From JAQVEM01 sp964595565 (GTDB taxonomy: Bacteria; Actinomycetota; Humimicrobiia; Humimicrobiales; Humimicrobiaceae): a DNA stretch of 33,304 bases. The DNA is taken from assembly GCA_964595565.1 (NCBI GenBank), contig CAZQQX010000020.1, forward strand, positions 1 to 33,304, given 5' to 3'. Under the pieces are notes generated by a model. It worked only from the letters and a program-made list of their open reading frames with translations. It was not told the origin of the DNA and did not search any database. Shown piece after piece: positions 1 to 7,910 of the stretch. The number at the start of each line of letters is the position of its first letter. Positions within the stretch are counted from its first letter, which is position 1. Made by a program: the position numbers and the translations under genes.

Positions 1-268
1 CATAGTCCGAAAGGTCAAACTGCTCTATGGCAACAGGCATAAATGGTAGATAAGTTTGATATTTTTTCTTTGCGAAAGGAAACTTCTGAATAAAGGAGGT
101 AGACACTTTATGTTTATTTATTAACTCTGAAACTTTATCCCTTCTATACACAAGAGTAAATATATCAATACCCGGAAAAACATTGCAAATAGATTCTACT
201 ACCTTTTCACCACCCCTCATTCCGGTGAGCCAGTAGTGTACCAGTGCAGTTTTATTATCTTCTAACAT
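1..268 (-). CDS. GT4 glycosyltransferase, N-terminal part (cut by left window edge)
   Basis: Translating the minus strand from the ATG at 266-268 gives an open frame of 89 codons to the window edge, with no stop. It begins MLEDNKTALVHYWLTGMRGG and continues EKVVESICNVFPGIDIFTL. The string HYWLTGMRGGEKV is typical of the N-terminal acceptor-side Rossmann domain of a large GT4 group in polysaccharide loci (usual form HDWLTGMRGGEKVLE). The catalytic EX7E half lies outside the window, so the sugar cannot be inferred. The enzyme would act in the cytoplasm on a lipid-linked acceptor. No Shine-Dalgarno is visible before the ATG. The gene diverges from the GT-C gene at 575. Family placement is fairly sure; specificity is unknown. 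Confidence 0.8.
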   Translation of the reverse strand, partial: MLEDNKTALVHYWLTGMRGGEKVVESICNVFPGIDIFTLVYRRDKVSELINKHKVSTSFIQKFPFAKKKYQTYLPFMPVAIEQFDLSDY

Positions 269-478
269 AACTTATGCTTAATTACCCGGATAATCATTAC
301 TTTTATTCTTTATCCAAATCTACAGGGAATACTTATAACCTTCATACTAATATACTATAATTACAGGATAATATTTACTATTTTAAATTGAAATTAATAA
401 AAAATCACCAACTATGTGACTAATCTTCCAATTTATAATCTTAATTATATTTAATAATTCTAATTTTTTATTTTTTAG

Positions 479-549
479 TATAAAATGCTACTTAATAAAA
501 AACTAATGGTTCACAAATAAAATCATGGATTTTTTATTAGTATTTTATA
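479..549. repeat. Imperfect AT-rich inverted repeat upstream of the 575 gene
   Basis: The left arm (479-502) contains TATAAAATGCTA followed, after a short bulge, by AATAAAAAA. The right arm (530-549) contains TTTTTTATTAGTATTTTATA. The outer 12 positions pair at 11 places, and the twelfth would be a G-U pair in RNA. The inner 9 positions pair perfectly. Both arms are AT-rich, so chance is not excluded. It could be a weak terminator for antisense transcription or a regulator site. Confidence 0.35.
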
Positions 550-562
550 TCAAAATTACTGT

Positions 563-568
563 CATAAC
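563..568 (+). promoter_or_regulatory. Putative -10 element for leaderless GT-C gene
   Basis: CATAAC lies six bases before the ATG at 575, so transcription would begin at or next to the start codon. No Shine-Dalgarno is present, and an in-frame TAA (572-574) directly precedes the ATG. No clear -35 box is seen. Confidence 0.3.
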
Positions 569-574
569 TTTTAA

Positions 575-2023
575 ATGTCTATAACTTCTAAAACAAAAAA
601 AATATTCATATACACACTACTTCTTTTAATTTTTATTTCTACAGTTTTTTATACATGCTACAAAAACATAAGTGAAGAAACTCCTGAAAAAGATGCCGGT
701 GAGTACCTCTTAATGGCATACAATCTCCAAAAATATAAAACATTATCACTTGAACCAGGAGATATTGAAAATCCAGAACCAACAGCTTATAGAGAACCGG
801 TATTCCCTGCTTATTTAGCTTTATGTATCTTTCTAAACCCTACTACAAGAGAAATGGGCAGAGAGGAACTTTTTACCGGCGGCATCAGGTATTTAAAATT
901 TATGCAGATACCAATATTAATTATAATTTCTTTAATTGCATTCTATGCTGTTTATATATTTACGAAAAACTTAACAATCAGTTTTATAACGATGTTTTTG
1001 ATTGGAATAAGTATCTCACTTGAAGGAACAATTTTTAAACTATTATCAGAAAACATTTCGGCACTATTAATAATTCTAAATTCTCTACTTTTATTTAAAC
1101 TATTAACCCAGAAAAAAATTATTTTATTTATTTTACTGGGATTTACATCAGGAATATTGGTCCTTGATAAGGCTATTTTTCAATACTTCATTATCTTACT
1201 ATTAATTTTCCTGGTTGTGTATTACTTAAAAACTAAATTCGTTGCGAAAAAAGTTTTTATAACAGGATTTCTTTTACTACTCTTAATTAATTCTTCTATA
1301 ATAGGCTCCTATATGATTAGAAATTATCAACAATTTAACAATTCTAATCTAACAGGAAGAGGTGGCATAGTATTACTGATAAGAGCAGAAAAAGATAATA
1401 TGACCTTAAAGGAGTATGCAGCATCTCTTCTTTACTGGACCCCGAGTGAAAAAATTAATACCTTGCTCATGCAAAAAATATTTTCTGAATCAGATTACAG
1501 AAGGCTAATAAGATCAAATAATGATAGCTTTTATTATAAGGTAACCAGAGAAGAACTAGGCGCTAAGAATGACACTGTTACTAATACCATATTACCAGAA
1601 TATACAAGCTTTGAAAAAGATGAGGAATTAAAAAATAAAGCAATAAAAATGATATTAAAAAATCCTTTCAGGCATGTTATTGCAACAGTACAGTTTGTCT
1701 GGAGAGGTATCTTTGTTGAAAAAGGTTTCCTTTTAATTTTACCCGGAAGTACTAAAATTGAAATTTTAAATAATAATTTACTTAATCTGTTCCTATTTTT
1801 TAGCTTTTTTTATATGTTCATTTATAGTATAAGAAAAAGAATGTGGCATCTTTTTGCTTTTATGATGCCCGGTATCTATCTATTTTCTATCAATTCATTT
1901 ATAACTCATAATATACCAAGATATAATATACCTATTATTCCCGTATTAATAATAAGCATGATTTTATTCTTTTATTGCAGATATCGCTCAGGAAAAGAAT
2001 CTGTAAGTATAATTAAACAATAG
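575..2023 (+). CDS. GT-C family membrane glycosyltransferase (PMT_2/GT39-83-like)
   Basis: A 482-residue polytopic protein with about ten hydrophobic segments by eye. The first helix (residues 9-27) is followed by an outside loop with an acidic pair of motifs: EKDAGEYL (Asp40) and AYREPVFPAYLA (71-82). This is the loop pattern of polyprenyl-phosphate-sugar-dependent GT-C enzymes of the PMT_2/ArnT type, where the loop acid is catalytic. A soluble stretch at about 260-365 separates the helices, and HNIPRYNIPIIPVL sits in the last membrane region. The start is fixed because TAA is the codon directly upstream. No Shine-Dalgarno is seen, so initiation may be leaderless. The next gene, 153 bases on, is another GT-C, followed by a GT2 that could make the lipid donor. 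Acceptor and sugar are unknown. Confidence 0.85.
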   Translation: MSITSKTKKIFIYTLLLLIFISTVFYTCYKNISEETPEKDAGEYLLMAYNLQKYKTLSLEPGDIENPEPTAYREPVFPAYLALCIFLNPTTREMGREELFTGGIRYLKFMQIPILIIISLIAFYAVYIFTKNLTISFITMFLIGISISLEGTIFKLLSENISALLIILNSLLLFKLLTQKKIILFILLGFTSGILVLDKAIFQYFIILLLIFLVVYYLKTKFVAKKVFITGFLLLLLINSSIIGSYMIRNYQQFNNSNLTGRGGIVLLIRAEKDNMTLKEYAASLLYWTPSEKINTLLMQKIFSESDYRRLIRSNNDSFYYKVTREELGAKNDTVTNTILPEYTSFEKDEELKNKAIKMILKNPFRHVIATVQFVWRGIFVEKGFLLILPGSTKIEILNNNLLNLFLFFSFFYMFIYSIRKRMWHLFAFMMPGIYLFSINSFITHNIPRYNIPIIPVLIISMILFFYCRYRSGKESVSIIKQ

Positions 2024-2040
2024 AAACAGGCAATTTTTTA

Positions 2041-2096
2041 AAAAGACATCTCAAATTGATAATAAAATTTCTATATAAAGAAGTGTCTTTTATTTT
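2041..2096 (+). terminator. Weak candidate terminator after the 575 gene
   Basis: AAAAGACA (2041-2048) can pair with TGTCTTTT (2084-2091), followed by a T-rich run. The stem is short and AT-rich and the loop is about 35 bases, so this is only a weak candidate. Confidence 0.2.
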
Positions 2097-2144
2097 AAAA
2101 AACACTTAAAATTATTATAATAACAAAAAATCTTAACTTTATTT

Positions 2145-2154
2145 ATCGTACGAT
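2145..2154. promoter_or_regulatory. Perfect 10-base palindrome before the 2177 gene
   Basis: ATCGTACGAT is a perfect palindrome with unusually high G+C for its spacer, 22 bases before the ATG at 2177. Its place in the presumed promoter would suit a repressor site. This is only a positional inference, and a 10-base palindrome can arise by chance. Confidence 0.2.
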
Positions 2155-2176
2155 TAAAATTAAGTATTTAGTTAAT

Positions 2177-3781
2177 ATGCAAAAAAATAAAATAGTGCAA
2201 AACAATATTTATAATAATAACTTTAGCCATTTTGGCTCAGATTTTAAAAATATTTTCAAAAAAGATTTTAGATTCATTATGCCAGCATTCCTGGTTACTG
2301 CTCTTATACATATAATGTTATGGATAGCCTACCCGATACATTATGGTCCCGATGGACACAGCTATATTTACTACTTTGTGGATATCTTTAATAAAGAACC
2401 CATTCTACCAATGATTTTAACTTATAGAACCCCGGTAGCGCCCTTCTTCTACGGATTGCTGCTTCAGAACGGAGGAACACTAGCAGTAAGTATCGCATCC
2501 GAAATTCTACTGCTTTTATTAATTCCTGCAATCTATCTTTTAGCATTATCATGGGGAAAAAATGCAGCAAGAGTAGCAACAGTTCTTTTTATCCTCTTTC
2601 TCCCATTCCAAATACAATTTCACCAGATAAGTTCAGATGCTTTATTTTCATGGTTTATAATCATATTCTTCCTTTCACTAAAATATGCACTGGAGCATAA
2701 AAATATTGAATCATGGGCAGTTCTCGGGATAATCTCGGCACTCACAATTCTAACCAGACCATCTGGTCTGGTAATAGTTTTAGCCCTCCCGGCAGTATTA
2801 TTCTTAAAGCTTAACTTTAAAAAAATATTCAAGCTTTCAGCTACGTACATACTCTGTCTTGTAATAATTCTTGGCTCTTTTGTACTCTATAAAGGAGTTA
2901 GATTTGAAGATTATACTATATCCCGCGGTTCAAATTACACTGCATTCATGAGAGTTTACAGTTTACAGGAATCACTTTTCAGACCTGAAAACGGTCCCAA
3001 TTCAAAAAAACTTGTATCAATAATAGAAAAGGAACTACTTGATACTGAGCTTTATAAAAAATATGATATAACACTTGATAAAATTCTAAACTATCAGCCC
3101 AGCAGAAGATTCCTGGGAGATATTATAGTTGCAGTTGATAAAACTGAAGGCTGGGATTCACAGTATGAGTTACTGGAAAAAGTTGCATTTGAATCTATCA
3201 AAGCAAACCCGGTATCATATTTTAAACATTACTTAAAGGACATAATTTTACTAACTACTATAGAACAGACTATACCAGAAACACCAGTACCTAAAGATAC
3301 TAAACTTTACTTAAATGATATCAGTAATACCGGCAAAGAAGATTTACCTGAGCCCACAGAAGGAGAATTAATACCTTACTCCAATACATGGTGGATGTTG
3401 TCAAGTCCGGTCAATAAACTGCCCACCCAATCAGAGGTTGATAATTTTAATGAAAAATATGAAAAAATTGCCTTAGACGTTGACAGTGCGCAGGGCTCAC
3501 CTGGAATGGTAAGAATTACCGAAATTTTGTGGGATAGCGTAAAAATCCCGATATTCTACTTCTGGGTACTGGGGATTCTGGGAATTATTTTCTCTAAAAG
3601 AAACAAAAGAATTTTACTTATTTACATATTTATAATTTCGGCAATAATTATTGTTGGAACACTTTACGCAGCGCATGTATATACCAGATACCGCCTGCCG
3701 CTTGACCCGCTTATCATGATTTCAGGCGTAGCCGGGTTTTTCATGGTTATAGAAAAAATTAAGAATAAACAAATTAGGTAA
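2177..3781 (+). CDS. GT-C family membrane glycosyltransferase (PMT_2/ArnT-like)
   Basis: 534 residues. After a short cytoplasmic tail the first membrane helix (about 33-53) leads into GPDGHSYIYY (Asp59) and then TYRTPVAPFFYGLLL (about 82-96). This loop-acid plus Y-R-T-P pattern is typical of bacterial PMT_2/ArnT-like transferases using polyprenyl-phosphate sugars. Many helices follow to about residue 235, then a large outside domain (about 240-455) and three final helices. The last contains RYRLPLDPLIMI, the familiar basic-Pro pattern near the C-terminus of this family. No Shine-Dalgarno is visible; TATTTA (2165-2170) lies six bases before the ATG. The gene for a DPM1-like GT2 follows after 17 bases, so donor synthesis and transfer look coupled. 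Sugar and acceptor are unknown. Confidence 0.85.
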   Translation: MQKNKIVQNNIYNNNFSHFGSDFKNIFKKDFRFIMPAFLVTALIHIMLWIAYPIHYGPDGHSYIYYFVDIFNKEPILPMILTYRTPVAPFFYGLLLQNGGTLAVSIASEILLLLLIPAIYLLALSWGKNAARVATVLFILFLPFQIQFHQISSDALFSWFIIIFFLSLKYALEHKNIESWAVLGIISALTILTRPSGLVIVLALPAVLFLKLNFKKIFKLSATYILCLVIILGSFVLYKGVRFEDYTISRGSNYTAFMRVYSLQESLFRPENGPNSKKLVSIIEKELLDTELYKKYDITLDKILNYQPSRRFLGDIIVAVDKTEGWDSQYELLEKVAFESIKANPVSYFKHYLKDIILLTTIEQTIPETPVPKDTKLYLNDISNTGKEDLPEPTEGELIPYSNTWWMLSSPVNKLPTQSEVDNFNEKYEKIALDVDSAQGSPGMVRITEILWDSVKIPIFYFWVLGILGIIFSKRNKRILLIYIFIISAIIIVGTLYAAHVYTRYRLPLDPLIMISGVAGFFMVIEKIKNKQIR

Positions 3782-3798
3782 AAAGAAGGCAATTAAAA

Positions 3799-4761
3799 TT
3801 GAACCTGTTTATACAAATACCCTGTTATAATGAAGAGAAGTTTCTTGCCGAAACTATTAATTCCATGCCCGAAAGAATTCCGGGTATTGATAAAATAGAG
3901 TATCTTGTAATAGATGATGGTAGCAGTGACAATACTATTGAGGTAGCAAAGAAATGTGGTGTCAAACATATACTGAAACTACCAGAACATTTAGGCCTGG
4001 CAAGAGCATTTATTTCAGGCATAGAGTACTGCCTCCGTAACAACGCTGACATTATAGTTAATACCGATGCCGATAATCAGTACTGCTCTGATGATATAAA
4101 AAAGTTAGTAAAGCCAATCCTTGAGAATAAGGCAGACTTTGTTATCGGAGCAAGGCCGATAGATAAGATAAAAAATTTTTCATCAATAAAGAAAATATTG
4201 CAGAAATTCGGAAGCATGGTTGTCCGGATGGTTTCAAACTCAAGAATTGAAGATACCACCAGTGGCTTCAGAGCATTTTCAAGATTGGCCGCAAGCAAGA
4301 TAAATGTATTCTCTGATTATACTTACACCATTGAAACTATAATACAGGCAGGCCTTAGCGGTATTTCCATGTTATCAATACCCATCAGGGTAAACAAACA
4401 GGCAAGACCTTCAAGACTAATTAAAAATATACCGGATTATATATTAAAATCCATACTCACTATATTTAGAATATTTCTATATTACAAACCACTTCGTTTT
4501 TTTGTAATTATAAGTATTCTTTTTAATATACCGGGTTTTGCACTTGGTATAAGATACATTTATATACTTGTAAAAGATATTCCGGGTCAACATATACAAT
4601 CCCTTATTCTTGCAGCCATACTTATAATAACAGGCTTTTTATTTTTTATTCTGGGTCTTATCGGAGATTTGATATCTGTTAACAGGAGACTTCTGATGGA
4701 GATAAAGTCCGAACAGCGTCTTTCAGAGACAAGAGTTATTAGTAAAAGAATAAGACAATAA
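3799..4761 (+). CDS. GT2 polyprenyl-phosphate sugar synthase (DPM1/GtrB-like), with two C-terminal membrane helices
   Basis: 320 residues. The GT-A fold begins with IQIPCYNEEKFL (5-16), then VIDDGSSDNT (37-46) and the metal-binding NTDADNQY (88-95). DTTSGFRAF lies near 155, where related enzymes have the acceptor loop. Two C-terminal hydrophobic pairs (about 220-245 and 265-290) would anchor it in the membrane. This layout matches enzymes that move a sugar from a nucleotide donor to polyprenyl phosphate (DPM1, GtrB, ArnC group). Initiation is at TTG, with GAAGG nine bases upstream and the previous GT-C stop 17 bases upstream, so it is co-transcribed with that gene. It probably supplies lipid-linked sugar for the neighbouring GT-C proteins. 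The exact sugar is not readable. Confidence 0.88.
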   Translation: MNLFIQIPCYNEEKFLAETINSMPERIPGIDKIEYLVIDDGSSDNTIEVAKKCGVKHILKLPEHLGLARAFISGIEYCLRNNADIIVNTDADNQYCSDDIKKLVKPILENKADFVIGARPIDKIKNFSSIKKILQKFGSMVVRMVSNSRIEDTTSGFRAFSRLAASKINVFSDYTYTIETIIQAGLSGISMLSIPIRVNKQARPSRLIKNIPDYILKSILTIFRIFLYYKPLRFFVIISILFNIPGFALGIRYIYILVKDIPGQHIQSLILAAILIITGFLFFILGLIGDLISVNRRLLMEIKSEQRLSETRVISKRIRQ

Positions 4762-4777
4762 ACATTTTTTATTAATT

Positions 4778-5085
4778 ATGACAGAAGAAAAAATTGAAAA
4801 AGATAATTTCATCTACGGTAATTATTACGATAAATACGGTTCAACAAACCCTGCGGCAAAAATTTTAACCAATAATTTCATAAGAAATATTAAAATAATT
4901 TTAATGTTATATTAAAGTTATATCCCCAGATACTTAAGAGACCTTGGAAACACTCCGGGGCATGCTAACCCCACTGGACCACGAAAGAATTCACCAATCT
5001 TATTAAAAAACATTTCAGGGTTTTAAAAATAGCAAAACCAATACCATGGACAATAATACTTGGTGGAAACATAAATACTGAATAA
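4778..5085 (+). pseudogene. Remnant of a class I SAM-dependent methyltransferase gene
   Basis: An ATG at 4778 opens a short frame starting MTEEKIEKDNFIYGNYYDKY and continuing GSTNPAAKILTNNFIRNI before it runs into stops. The Y-D-K-Y-G-S-T-N-P pattern is the usual N-terminus of a methyltransferase group common in glycosyltransferase loci. About 50 bases further on, RYLRDLGNTPGHAN is readable. After a shift in the run of four C at 4969-4972, the frame HWTTKEFTNLIKKHF continues RVLKIAKPIPWTIILGGN to a stop at 5083-5085. That is the usual C-terminus of the same family (LRDLGNTPGH-NHW). The SAM-binding centre, roughly 130 residues in a normal protein of about 230, is missing. So the gene carries both an internal deletion and a frameshift. 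It lies 16 bases after the GT2 gene and runs into the convergent flippase gene. Confidence 0.75.
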
Positions 5086-5091
5086 TCTTTC

Positions 5092-6396
5092 CTACCTTAC
5101 ATCAAACCTGCGGTTACTCCTTAAAAACCATGTTAAAAGAATTATAAAAGAGAAAAATTCAGCTAAAATCAATGCAATTATTATGCCTTCAATTTTATAA
5201 AGTGGAACAAAAATAGCCAGCAGTGCCAGCTTCATTGCATCCATAGTTATATAAAGCTTCAACACACTGCTCCCGCTCCCCTGATAGCTGGCAAGATATT
5301 TAATGGTTAAGTTAACGGGCATAAAAATCAAAGGTATAAGAAGCATTCTGCCATATCTAATCATATCCTGAGCTCCTACGATGCCTCTTCTTACTAAATC
5401 AATACTATCAACATTAAAAAAGAACCTGAGTAGAATAGGAGTCAGGAACCAGAAAATTACAAAAACTGCAAGGCCGAATAAAAAAATATAAGCCAGGCCT
5501 TTCTTGACTATTCTTCTGTTATCAGCTTCGGGGTGGGCAGCCAGCTTAACCGTCGGTACATTGACAAGGGTTTTTAAGCTATTCTTTATAAATTGAGGAA
5601 ATACATGTACAACACTATAAATACCAACCATAGCAGCGCTGGAAACAGAATCAAGTATTATTCTTTCAATATTTGTGGCAATATTCGACGCAGCACTTGA
5701 GCCGGTAAGCTTGAATCCATGTTTTAAATAATCCTTCTCTTTTTCTTTATCAATTTTTTCCGGTTTTATTCTTTTAATTATCCATAAAAAGAAAATTATG
5801 TTGTAGATTGATACAACAAGAAGATAAGCAATAATGGTATAAAAATAATTCCTTAAAAAATAAAGGACCAGTGTACATGACAGAAACCTGGTACCACCCA
5901 TCAATAAATTCAATAAAAATACAATTTTAAACCTTCTCTCGCCGTAATAATAGGGCTCCCAGGTATTTAAACCGAAATATATTGGAACTACGAAACTTGC
6001 AAAAATAAGAGGCCACCTTATCCCGCTTCCCCTGTAATAACTAAAAGCAAGAATAATTAGAACAGCACTTGCGACAAGAGAAAATAAGGCGCTTACTATA
6101 ACTGCTTTTTTAAAAAAACCCTTAAACTTTTTTGCTACTGCCTTGGTAACAGAGGTACCCAGACCATTAATGGAAAGTATAATCATTATATTTAAAACTG
6201 AAAAAAACAACTTATAATTTCCAAGGTCCTCTGAACTCAGATACCGGACAAGAAGGACGCTTAGGAAAAAACCGTCAAGAGAAGCGACGGCAAGGTTTGC
6301 CATACCATAAGCACTATCTTTAAAATTAACTTTAAAATATTTTACAACTTTACCGATACTTTCAACCAAATATTTTTTTACATTTCCAATATTCAT
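5092..6396 (-). CDS. wzx: Wzx-type polysaccharide flippase (MOP superfamily)
   Basis: 434 residues, almost wholly hydrophobic, with 12-14 membrane helices by eye and short basic loops. The early stretch LAVASLDGFFLSVLLVRYLS (positions about 35-54) followed by EDLGNYKLFFSVL is the typical helix 1/2 signature of polysaccharide-biosynthesis MOP flippases. Its expected job is to move undecaprenyl-linked repeat units across the cytoplasmic membrane for a Wzy-type polymerase, of which one is encoded at 24384-25697. The start ATG overlaps the stop of the preceding glycosyltransferase by one base (TAATG at 6396), so it is last in a four-gene operon and probably translationally coupled. It converges on the methyltransferase remnant with six bases between them. 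Confidence 0.88.
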   Translation of the reverse strand: MNIGNVKKYLVESIGKVVKYFKVNFKDSAYGMANLAVASLDGFFLSVLLVRYLSSEDLGNYKLFFSVLNIMIILSINGLGTSVTKAVAKKFKGFFKKAVIVSALFSLVASAVLIILAFSYYRGSGIRWPLIFASFVVPIYFGLNTWEPYYYGERRFKIVFLLNLLMGGTRFLSCTLVLYFLRNYFYTIIAYLLVVSIYNIIFFLWIIKRIKPEKIDKEKEKDYLKHGFKLTGSSAASNIATNIERIILDSVSSAAMVGIYSVVHVFPQFIKNSLKTLVNVPTVKLAAHPEADNRRIVKKGLAYIFLFGLAVFVIFWFLTPILLRFFFNVDSIDLVRRGIVGAQDMIRYGRMLLIPLIFMPVNLTIKYLASYQGSGSSVLKLYITMDAMKLALLAIFVPLYKIEGIIIALILAEFFSFIILLTWFLRSNRRFDVR

Positions 6397-7910
6397 TATT
6401 TGACTGCTTTTATTCCATAACCTGTTGTTATATTAACTGATTTCGGTGTTTTATTTTTCTCAAGTTTATTATCAGTATTCAAGAGCCTTTTTAATCTCTT
6501 TATAATATACCTATTAATAACAGCCCTTGCTTTTTCCTTGTCCAGATCCTCTGTTTTTATCTTCAGCCTTTCAAGCTCTGATTGTAATAATACACTTTCA
6601 TCTGAACCCTGAACTTTAACAGAAACTTCCCTGAAACCAGCTCCCCACAATTTATAAATTATAGGGTTAGAAGAGTTTTTAAAATCATACATTTGATTTC
6701 TTTCCGGATTTGATAAAGAGGGAGCTGTCATAAGCAAAATACCCCCCGCTTTTAAATTGTCCCATGACCACTCAACTATATTCCTTTTATCATCAGTATT
6801 TTTTATTTCAGGAAATATCGCACAATCAAATTTTTTATTTCCAGCTGGGAGCTCCGTTAGATAACTGATACTCAACCTCTTTTTAACAAGATTCTTATCT
6901 TCTTTTCCATAACAAAAAACATTTGATTCGTCTGAAAGTAAATTAAGATTATCCATTATAAAGTTCACAACATAAAAATATCTTATAGAATTAACTGAGA
7001 AATCAAAATAATCGGCCCTTTCCGGTTCTATGAGCTGCGTTGATGGTTCCGATAACAAATTACTTCTTATGTAGCTACTCCACTGCTCTGAAGAACTTTT
7101 ATCTCTATTTTTATATTCTCCCCTTGCTTTGGGTATTCCCCTGCCAAGATGCATATAAATTATCTCATTTCTTTCATTAAAAGACCTGGTCACATTCAAA
7201 TAAAATGCTTCCATAGTCCGGGGTATCAATTTAACCAGCTCCGGGTCATCAAAAGTATTTGGTGTACTAAATATATCAAAGCCATTTTCCTTAAGTAAAT
7301 AAATTGCCTTATCTCCCACATCAAACTTCGGCAATTCCGGTAAAAAACTAAGTTCCAGTTTCTTTAATAACTGAAAATCAATCATGTAGCCGCAAACATG
7401 TAAAACTCCTTCAGGTACCCTTGCCCTGGTAAGCCTGAACCCGGAGGCTTTTATTTTTCCATCCATCCTGGATAACATATATTTTAGCCATCCATACCTG
7501 CAAACTGCTATATCCTCATGAAAACATACCAGGTATTCAGTATCAGGATTTATTAATCTGGCAGCTATTTCAAGAGCCAGACCATTAGCATAAGAAGCTC
7601 CGCCTTTTGGCTCTGTCCTTATATATGCGATATTTATATCTTTAACATTATCAATCCACTTTATATTGGCAAACGGCGAGTTATTATCAACGATCCACAG
7701 CTCATAATCACTAACAGTAAACTTTTTTATACTTTCAATGCATAACTTTAAAAGCTCAGAAGATTTCTCATTTGGCTGATAGCTGACCACAACTATTCTG
7801 GGAGACGTCTCCGGGGAAAATACAGTTTCTTTTAAATATACTTCGTAGTAATTATTGTCTACATCTATATCTTTCTTTATATAATTATTTCTGTCAAACC
7901 ATTCTATCAT
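6396..7910 (-). CDS. GT2-like glycosyltransferase fused to a degenerate methyltransferase-like C-terminal domain
   Basis: 504 residues. The N-terminal part (about 36-285) is a GT-A domain: PRIVVVSYQPNEKS (37-50), LWIVDNNSPF (71-80), then CFHEDIAV (129-136) in place of a standard DXD, and a conserved-looking HLGRG (254-258). The C-terminal part (about 300-450) resembles a Rossmann methyltransferase: a beta-strand ending in FDCAIFPEI, then WSWDNLKAGGILLMTAP (381-397) as in the post-motif of class I enzymes. The glycine-rich SAM loop is not recognisable; the position reads NVFCYGKED. It may therefore be a structural or acceptor-binding domain. GGAGAA six bases before the ATG is a good ribosome site, and the gene overlaps its upstream neighbour by 17 bases. 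Specificity is unknown. Confidence 0.78.
   Translation of the reverse strand: MIEWFDRNNYIKKDIDVDNNYYEVYLKETVFSPETSPRIVVVSYQPNEKSSELLKLCIESIKKFTVSDYELWIVDNNSPFANIKWIDNVKDINIAYIRTEPKGGASYANGLALEIAARLINPDTEYLVCFHEDIAVCRYGWLKYMLSRMDGKIKASGFRLTRARVPEGVLHVCGYMIDFQLLKKLELSFLPELPKFDVGDKAIYLLKENGFDIFSTPNTFDDPELVKLIPRTMEAFYLNVTRSFNERNEIIYMHLGRGIPKARGEYKNRDKSSSEQWSSYIRSNLLSEPSTQLIEPERADYFDFSVNSIRYFYVVNFIMDNLNLLSDESNVFCYGKEDKNLVKKRLSISYLTELPAGNKKFDCAIFPEIKNTDDKRNIVEWSWDNLKAGGILLMTAPSLSNPERNQMYDFKNSSNPIIYKLWGAGFREVSVKVQGSDESVLLQSELERLKIKTEDLDKEKARAVINRYIIKRLKRLLNTDNKLEKNKTPKSVNITTGYGIKAVK

Larger units (their letters stand above)
269..574. other. AT-rich divergent intergenic region
   Basis: This 306-base spacer separates the minus-strand GT4 gene (start at 268) from the plus-strand GT-C gene (start at 575), so it must hold promoters for both. 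I see no coding frame. The only structures noted are the imperfect inverted repeat at 479-549 and a -10-like hexamer at 563-568. Confidence 0.6.
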
